This document shows positions 42,513-47,328 of a stretch of DNA of 47,328 bases, piece by piece. The notes under the pieces are model-generated. The model was given only the letters and a program-made list of their open reading frames with translations, ran no database searches and had not been told where the DNA came from. The stretch is taken from positions 1-47,328 of the forward strand of contig BNWW01000009.1 of assembly GCA_025999115.1 (NCBI GenBank), written 5' to 3'. This DNA comes from Bacteroidia bacterium (lineage in GTDB: Bacteria > Bacteroidota > Bacteroidia > Bacteroidales > Azobacteroidaceae). Numbering within the stretch: position 1 is the first letter of the stretch; each line of letters opens with the position of its first letter. A program made the position numbers and the translations under genes.

Positions 42513-44045
42513 TTATTTATTGATTCGCTTTATCGAATATCCACCCGTTTTTGGTGCGCCGCGAAATTCTATTAGCCCTTCGGCTTTTAGTTTTGATAAA
42601 TATCTTTCTATTGTTCTATGCGGTATATTAACCAACTGTTTAATGCGCTTGCTATTGATATTATCATTGTTTTGAACAAGTTCTAAAATTATTTTTTCAA
42701 TATTACCGCCATTTACACCGCCATTTACGCCGCCATTTACACCGCCATTTACACCGCCATTTATATCTTTATCAACATTTTTTTCTGTTTCTGTCATTTC
42801 AACATATTCAGAGTGAATAAGCAGGGTTATAAGAAATGAAACATCATATTCATCTACTTCAATCGTCGGGGCGGGCGAGCCATTGTCTTTCAACTTGCGA
42901 ATCATTTTTTGGAAACCCGTATTTCGTCCTTCCGTCAGGTCAAGTTCTTTAAGGAAATCGCCTATTCGGCGGTTGCGATAATCGCGGGCTACAATTTTTT
43001 GGTGATTGCGGATTTGATAGTTTACAGGCGGCATCGCCCCCGGATAACTTAAAATAGTGATACGATCAGGATAAATCTGCACTTCTATCGGTTTTCCCAA
43101 ATCGTAACCTTTGTGATAAACTGCATTCGACAACGCTTCTTCAATCGCTTCATAAGGATAATTGTAAAAACGCTTTGCCTCTGCCTGATTGGGAATTTTA
43201 TGTATCTGTTCGTGAATCATATTTTCCTTGATAAAACTCAAGGCATTGCGCAACTGAATATGCAACGCACCTTTGAAATAATGCTCTGTAAAATTGTCGC
43301 CCACATCATCTCTGTGCCAAACCACTTCTATCCAAGTGCGTGGAAAATATTTTTCGGGTTCGTTGGTAAAAAATAACAAGCCGACATTTACGGGCAATAA
43401 AAGTTCATCTGAACCTTTGGCAATGTGCATATTGCGTGTAAGTTCGGCTAATGAAATTTTCTTGCTTTCTTCGTACAAATCGCTTTTTACTTCATGCAGA
43501 TATTGCTGGATAAGAGCTAAATCGAAATCGTCAATAGTCGCTTGACGGTTTATTCTATCGTCAAAAGGCACTCTCGCCGCTAATTCAAACATTCGGTTCA
43601 AATTTTCATCTTTTGCCACAATACTGTTTGAGCCGACACGAACATAATATTGCCGCTGCGATTTTTCGCCAAGCGTAGAAGGCGCAGAGTAGGGACGGTA
43701 ATCGCCTGCAGGACACCATAGTACCAATATATGTTTACCGTCAATTTCATACGGTTGCATTATGGGAAAATAGGCAGGCTGTATTTTGTTGCCCAATTCT
43801 ATCACTTTACTCTGAATAGCATCTAACTGATTGTGCTGTAACCCAATGAGCGGCAATACAGGTATGCCGTTTTTTGCATCAATACCAACCACTATATAAC
43901 CACCGCCCCAATTATGCAAATCGTTGGCAAAGGCGCACATCGAATGTACAATTTCTTCGGGGTTCCAGCCGCTTTTAAATTCGAGCCGTTCCCATTCGAC
44001 GGTTTTGCCGTGTATCAGGTCTTTTATGTTGATTGGTAATGACAT
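42513..44045 (-). CDS. AlbA_2/Schlafen-type ATP-binding regulator with winged-helix end
   Basis: The 510-residue protein starts with the AlbA_2 (divergent AAA-4) domain: VEWERLEFKSGWNPEEIVHS, CAFANDLHNWGGGYIVVGID, and VRVGSNSIVAKDENLNRMFE. A GHKL-like ATP-binding region follows (YPYEAIEEALSNAVYHKGYD, IQIYPDRITILSYPGAMPP-like). A low-complexity linker of NGGV units (42706-42765) comes next, then a winged helix (NINSKRIKQLVNIPHRTIER, YLSKLKAEGLIEFRGAPKTG). Such proteins are often called putative transcriptional regulators and occur in defence and accessory islands. It sits alone between an interrupted acyltransferase pseudogene and the PGT gene and may have been inserted. Confidence 0.85.
   Translation of the reverse strand: MSLPINIKDLIHGKTVEWERLEFKSGWNPEEIVHSMCAFANDLHNWGGGYIVVGIDAKNGIPVLPLIGLQHNQLDAIQSKVIELGNKIQPAYFPIMQPYEIDGKHILVLWCPAGDYRPYSAPSTLGEKSQRQYYVRVGSNSIVAKDENLNRMFELAARVPFDDRINRQATIDDFDLALIQQYLHEVKSDLYEESKKISLAELTRNMHIAKGSDELLLPVNVGLLFFTNEPEKYFPRTWIEVVWHRDDVGDNFTEHYFKGALHIQLRNALSFIKENMIHEQIHKIPNQAEAKRFYNYPYEAIEEALSNAVYHKGYDLGKPIEVQIYPDRITILSYPGAMPPVNYQIRNHQKIVARDYRNRRIGDFLKELDLTEGRNTGFQKMIRKLKDNGSPAPTIEVDEYDVSFLITLLIHSEYVEMTETEKNVDKDINGGVNGGVNGGVNGGVNGGNIEKIILELVQNNDNINSKRIKQLVNIPHRTIERYLSKLKAEGLIEFRGAPKTGGYSIKRINK
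42706..42765. repeat. Five tandem 12-bp units inside the AlbA_2 protein gene
   Basis: CCGCCATTTACA, CCGCCATTTACG, CCGCCATTTACA, CCGCCATTTACA and CCGCCATTTATA in a row. They encode NGGV repeats in the linker between the ATP-binding region and the winged helix. Unit number can change without a frameshift. Confidence 0.9.
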
Positions 44046-44054
44046 TTTAGTCTA

Positions 44055-44370
44055 TTATATTTTTTGTTTTATTCCACCTATTAAAACGTTATTTCCTATC
44101 ACTATTTCTTCCATCGAATAGATAGTCGAACCAGAAATACCGCAGTTACTACCGATCGTTATCTTTCCGCCATATCTGGCAATGATTATTGTGCGTTGAT
44201 AAAGCCCCAATAAATTGGACAGGGGAGACGAATTTATGGTAGCCCCCCGCAAAGAGTATTTTTGACCCAGAGAAGGCGTATATGACTGTAAATCCGTTGA
44301 ATTTCACACTGCCTGACATATTGATCTTGTAAAGCAGATAGTTTACATATATAAGTAGGTATCGTATCAT
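44055..44370 (-). pseudogene. Hexapeptide acyltransferase gene, frameshifted and truncated
   Basis: The first frame, from the ATG at 44370, reads MIRYLLIYVNYLLYKINMSG, then FNGFTVIYAFSGSKILFAGG, and then turns into non-homologous sequence. From a run of six G (44244-44239 region, minus strand) the other frame continues the family pattern: ATINSSPLSNLLGLYQRTII, GGKITIGSNCGISGSTIYSM and EEIVIGNNVLIGG, ending abruptly with IKQKI and TAA. A one-base change in the G run explains the break. The final part of the beta-helix and the C-terminal tail are missing, cut before the AlbA_2 gene. The upstream start overlaps the stop of the next acyltransferase (ATGA). Confidence 0.75.
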
Positions 44371-45011
44371 ATAGTTTTTTGTTTTAATCGTTCTATAGTT
44401 TCAATAGAAATGTCGTCTGATTGAAATAAAGTAATATTTTTTTTTAGATATTTTACAGGAAAATTCCACCATTGTAATTCCAGTAATTTTTCTGTAATTT
44501 CAGATGGAAAACGGTATTTTATAATTTTAGATGGAACTCCAGCTACGACTGCATAAGGCGGAACATTTTTAGTTATAATAGCACCTGCACCGATTACGAC
44601 TCCATCTCCAATTGTAACGCCACCCATTACTATTACGCGGGTGCCAATCCAAACATCGTTTCCGATGGTTATTTTTTGATATTCTTCAAAATGCATTCCT
44701 TTTGTCCATGAAGAACCGGTTCCATTTTTCTTCGCCGTAAAAAGCGAAGAAGTGGAAATATAACTCATTGAATGTCTTCCCATACCAATAAGTGAACTGC
44801 CTGCAATAGAACAGAATTTGCCCATATCAGCACACACGATACTCGTACCTTTACCCACATAAGAATAACTGCCAATGGATGAGCGAAAAATTTTAGCGTG
44901 GCGATATATTCTGGCTGTTCTGCTGATTGTAGAATACCTATCCACCAAAGCCAGTAATGAAACATTGCGACAAAACAGATATTTCAAGAATCCAAACAGA
45001 TATTTAATCAT
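44367..45011 (-). CDS. CatB-related O-acetyltransferase (xenobiotic/sugar acyltransferase family)
   Basis: The 214-residue left-handed beta-helix protein has IFRSSIGSYSYVGKGTSIVC, ADMGKFCSIAGSSLIGMG, then the hallmark ITIGNDVWIGTRVIVMGGVT, IGDGVVIGAGAIITKNVPPY and AVVAGVPSKIIKYRF. It would acetylate a hydroxyl on a sugar of the polysaccharide. The His acting as base (SLIGMGRHSMSYIST) is in place. It overlaps the GT4 gene upstream by 8 nt. Confidence 0.9.
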   Translation of the reverse strand: MIKYLFGFLKYLFCRNVSLLALVDRYSTISRTARIYRHAKIFRSSIGSYSYVGKGTSIVCADMGKFCSIAGSSLIGMGRHSMSYISTSSLFTAKKNGTGSSWTKGMHFEEYQKITIGNDVWIGTRVIVMGGVTIGDGVVIGAGAIITKNVPPYAVVAGVPSKIIKYRFPSEITEKLLELQWWNFPVKYLKKNITLFQSDDISIETIERLKQKTI

Positions 45012-46110
45012 CGTTTAAAACAGATTTTATGGTTTCCAACTGAACGTGTGGATTATATTTCGTATCAATCACTTCATAACATTTTTCACGAATAAAATTT
45101 CTATCCGGATCTTTTTCAAACCATTTTTGGATTGTTTCAACCAACGATAATCCGTCGTTGTATTCAAAGAAATTACCGGTTATACCTTTTTCTATCGCTT
45201 CAAATTCAGGCATCTGATATGGAAAATTATTGTGCGTAACGACCGGTGTGCCGTAAGTCATACTATGAATGGCAGTCAATCCTACATTTCCGGGAGCAAC
45301 ACATAAATCGGCATTGTATATCAGTTCCGACAGTTCTTTTTCGTTGTAAGATGCACCATAAAACCAAACATATTCTTTTATTTTCAACTCGTTTGTTAAT
45401 GATATAAGCTCGTGTTGCATTTCACCGGTTCCAATTAATACGAGATTAAATTTTAGATGCATTTTGTTTAATTCGCTGACGGCGTGCAACAATATGTCAA
45501 GTCGTTTTACTTTGGTCAAACGCCCAACAAAAATTAATGTTTTATGACTGTTTTGGAAATAACGTTCGTATATTGGCGAAGATTTACAATTTCTTCGTAT
45601 TTCTATTTGAGTATCATAATCCAAAGAATTGTAAATAACATGCAATTTTCGGGCATCAAGTCCGGCTTCTATCATCAAACTACGGGCATAATTTCCGTAC
45701 AAAAATATACCTGTAGGCAAATTAAAAAATAAAAATTTGGTAATCAATAACCTCAACTTACTTTCTTTCCCATACCAACCATGCGACCATAAATACATTT
45801 TTTTTCCAAATACTCTTGCCAAAATAATCATAGCCCATGTGGAAAGATAGGCTACATCTCCCAGCATAATATAATGCGTATAATTTTCTCTTAACAACGG
45901 TACTACACCCTGTTGCCATGTAAACCGGCGGAACAGTTTTCTATTCCGCACTTCTTTTTTGAAATGAAACAACAAAGAGTAATCCATTTTTTTGACATCA
46001 CTCATTGTGTCGCCAAAAACAAAATCACACTCTAACTCTTTATCCATGAGCATAAAGATATTTTTGCGGTAGTGCTGAGCATAATTGTAGATTAGGCAAA
46101 TTCTCCCCAT
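45004..46110 (-). CDS. Glycosyltransferase family 4
   Basis: The 368-residue GT-B enzyme shows MGRICLIYNYAQHYRKNIFM at the start, MYLWSHGWYGKES, HVIYNSLDYDTQ, and the donor-binding half KTLIFVGRLTKVKRLDILLH, VLIGTGEMQHELISL, VWFYGASYNEKELSELIYNA and DLCVAPGNVGLTAIHSMTYG with the E/H-rich nucleotide motif. No signal peptide. It is the second gene of the visible locus, 33 nt after a SatX-type acetyltransferase and overlapping the next gene by 8 nt. The sugar and linkage cannot be told from sequence. Confidence 0.9.
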   Translation of the reverse strand: MGRICLIYNYAQHYRKNIFMLMDKELECDFVFGDTMSDVKKMDYSLLFHFKKEVRNRKLFRRFTWQQGVVPLLRENYTHYIMLGDVAYLSTWAMIILARVFGKKMYLWSHGWYGKESKLRLLITKFLFFNLPTGIFLYGNYARSLMIEAGLDARKLHVIYNSLDYDTQIEIRRNCKSSPIYERYFQNSHKTLIFVGRLTKVKRLDILLHAVSELNKMHLKFNLVLIGTGEMQHELISLTNELKIKEYVWFYGASYNEKELSELIYNADLCVAPGNVGLTAIHSMTYGTPVVTHNNFPYQMPEFEAIEKGITGNFFEYNDGLSLVETIQKWFEKDPDRNFIREKCYEVIDTKYNPHVQLETIKSVLNDD

Positions 46111-46143
46111 AAAATTAGTTTAACATTTTTTTATTATTCTAAT

Positions 46144-46722
46144 TCAATATGTATCACTTTCTTTCCACTGACCGTTATCATAATAAATCCATTTATTTTT
46201 TCGTTCCGTGAAATATTTATTATCTAAATTCTCTTTTCGAATAATTCTTGTAGGAGCTTGAACCGCCACCGAATTATCGGGCAAATCGGTATATACCACT
46301 GCATTTGCTCCGATCCTGCAATTATTTCCAATCTTAATATTTCCTATAATTTTAGCGCCTGCACCTATATAAACATTATCCCCTATTTTTGGACTACCAA
46401 ATTTATTTGCTTTATTCAAAGTATTTGAACCAATAGTAACTTGTTGAAAAATCACAACATTTTTTCCGATTTTTGCCTCATTTGAAATAAAAATACCGGA
46501 TATTCCATGAGGAAAACAAGGAATATATGGAATATCAGCATTATGACCAATCCAACTGTTGTTTTTAGCTAATTTTGCTTCATAGTATCTGATGAGTAAC
46601 AAAATGAATAAATTAATTTTTGACTTTTTTAAAAATATTTTCAAATGCCATATAGATTTAAATCGTACACAAACATATAAAGTAATCAAAGGATATAAAC
46701 AATTAAAAAAGAACCGTTTCAT
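46144..46722 (-). CDS. Serine-acetyltransferase-like hexapeptide acyltransferase
   Basis: The 192-residue protein has a membrane-like N-terminal stretch (FFFNCLYPLITLYVCVRF), a helical region and the beta-helix: FPHGISGIFISNEAKIGKNV (with the HG-x-x-G base), VIFQQVTIGSNT, FGSPKIGDNVYIGAGAKIIG, NIKIGNNCRIGANAVVYTD and LPDNSVAVQAPTRII. This is the pattern of the serine O-acetyltransferase/CysE group used for sugar acetylation in capsule loci rather than cysteine synthesis. It is the first whole gene of the leftward locus. Confidence 0.88.
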   Translation of the reverse strand: MKRFFFNCLYPLITLYVCVRFKSIWHLKIFLKKSKINLFILLLIRYYEAKLAKNNSWIGHNADIPYIPCFPHGISGIFISNEAKIGKNVVIFQQVTIGSNTLNKANKFGSPKIGDNVYIGAGAKIIGNIKIGNNCRIGANAVVYTDLPDNSVAVQAPTRIIRKENLDNKYFTERKNKWIYYDNGQWKESDTY

Positions 46723-46793
46723 TGGACGTTATTTTATTAGTGTTATAAATATCTGACAATCAATAAATCTGTTATTTGTTGAATATAAACTTA

Positions 46794-47042
46794 TTATACA
46801 AATAATAAATTGCCCATTTCTTCCAATGCTCTTAACGTATAATATCTTAATAATCCACCATGAGGCGTAAATGTCATTTCGCCAAAATAAACTTTATCTC
46901 CGGTATCATATAAATCCACCCTCACAAAATCAAATCCTTTTGAAAGTATGCGGGCATAGTCTATCATTTTTTCAAGATTTTCCGGTTTTAATGGGTCGTA
47001 TGCTTCTAACTGTAAATGAATCGGATGTGGGAAATAGAGATA
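46794..47042 (-). pseudogene. TupA-like ATP-grasp protein, 3' fragment
   Basis: The frame reads PHPIHLQLEAYDPLKPENLE, then MIDYARILSKGFDFVRVDLY, DTGDKVYFGEMTFTPHGG and ends LEEMGNLLFV with TAA at 46796-46794. This is the C-terminal part of TupA-like ATP-grasp proteins, often found among capsule glycosyltransferases (about 280-320 residues when complete). The 5' two-thirds are absent: the frame closes at 47045, where the sequence is already that of an opposite-strand gene. Confidence 0.75.
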
Positions 47043-47328
47043 TTATTTTTGCTCAAGCAATGAAACAATTTGTGGATAATCCATTCTTTGGAGATTGGTT
47101 TTTATTAGAACATGACGATATGACTTCTTCGCCCCACAATGCTATTGTTGAAGCTTTCTCGTCTTTGGGTATTTTGGGTGGCATATCAGTTATTGTGTTG
47201 TATATAACATTATTAGTTAAGGCATTCAAGATTTTGAAATATAATTCTTATTTATCCTTTTATGCAAGTCTTTGTTTACTTTTAATTTTTTATTCACTAA
47301 CCACCGGAGGCTCTGTAATATATAAACC
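47000..47328 (+). CDS. O-antigen ligase/polymerase-like membrane protein, partial
   Basis: This frame is open from an ATG at 47000 to the window end. The family-like part starts around VGNRDIIFAQAMKQFVDNPF; then SPHNAIVEAFSSLGILGG, the conserved HN motif of Wzy/WaaL-type proteins, and two hydrophobic helices (ISVIVLYITLLVKAF, SFYASLCLLLIFYS). The N-terminal spans are missing, because the region upstream encodes another gene on the other strand. So it is a 3' part of the gene; its end lies outside the window. Confidence 0.7.
   Translation, partial: MLLTVNESDVGNRDIIFAQAMKQFVDNPFFGDWFLLEHDDMTSSPHNAIVEAFSSLGILGGISVIVLYITLLVKAFKILKYNSYLSFYASLCLLLIFYSLTTGGSVIYK

Noticed and set aside
42706..42765. 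12-bp repeats as a CRISPR-like array
   Set aside because: They are in-frame tandem units without spacers, coding for a protein linker.

Overview
The window looks like a chromosomal stretch of a Bacteroidota bacterium, probably order Bacteroidales. Evidence: CTnDOT-type tra genes, promoters of the Bacteroides type (TTTG, about 20 nt, TAnnTTTG), a CTn-type tyrosine recombinase, a FISUMP-type surface protein, an AddA/RecB-like helicase-nuclease and an EttA of the usual family. The species cannot be named from sequence alone.

Region 1 (1 to about 11,370) is one end of an integrated conjugative element. It runs from the end of traL through traM, traN, traO and traQ, then two small coupled genes behind a strongly structured leader RNA. 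Next come a lipoprotein, a leftward operon of small accessory genes ending in pcfK and pcfJ, a RhuM-like gene and an integrase. An array of TGTAACG motifs lies between the integrase and the 3' end of an intact tRNA-Asp(GTC), the likely target of integration. The other element end is outside the window.

Region 2 (11.4-17.6 kb) is ordinary chromosome: cellobiose phosphorylase, an ECF sigma factor, a 57-codon gene, ribulose-phosphate epimerase and a ComEC-like protein whose end meets a transposase-nuclease remnant.

Region 3 (17.9-20.1 kb) is the main find: a diversity-generating retroelement (DGR). A secreted FISUMP-domain protein ends in a 194-bp variable repeat. A 194-bp template repeat lies 365 bp downstream. 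The two differ at 20 positions, and all 20 are adenines in the template. The reverse transcriptase that should follow is reduced to its first roughly 20 and about 50 C-terminal residues, with the catalytic core deleted. The remnant runs in frame into ettA. The cassette therefore looks like a recently disabled DGR, or one that now depends on a reverse transcriptase elsewhere.

Region 4 (20.1-36.1 kb) is housekeeping: ettA, a leftward cluster of a Kef-type antiporter, a GH3 glucosidase and the helicase-nuclease, then a phosphopantetheinyl transferase, a TPR protein and a B12-dependent ribonucleotide reductase. Short repeats have entered two of the reading frames.

Region 5 (36.1-47.3 kb) is a leftward surface-polysaccharide locus: aminotransferase, glycosyltransferases, NeuD-like and other hexapeptide acyltransferases, an initiating phosphoglycosyl transferase, an unusual CitE-like/MaoC-like pair, and two foreign-looking regulatory or ATPase genes. 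It contains several pseudogenes and ends in a head-to-head junction of two broken genes near 47.0 kb.
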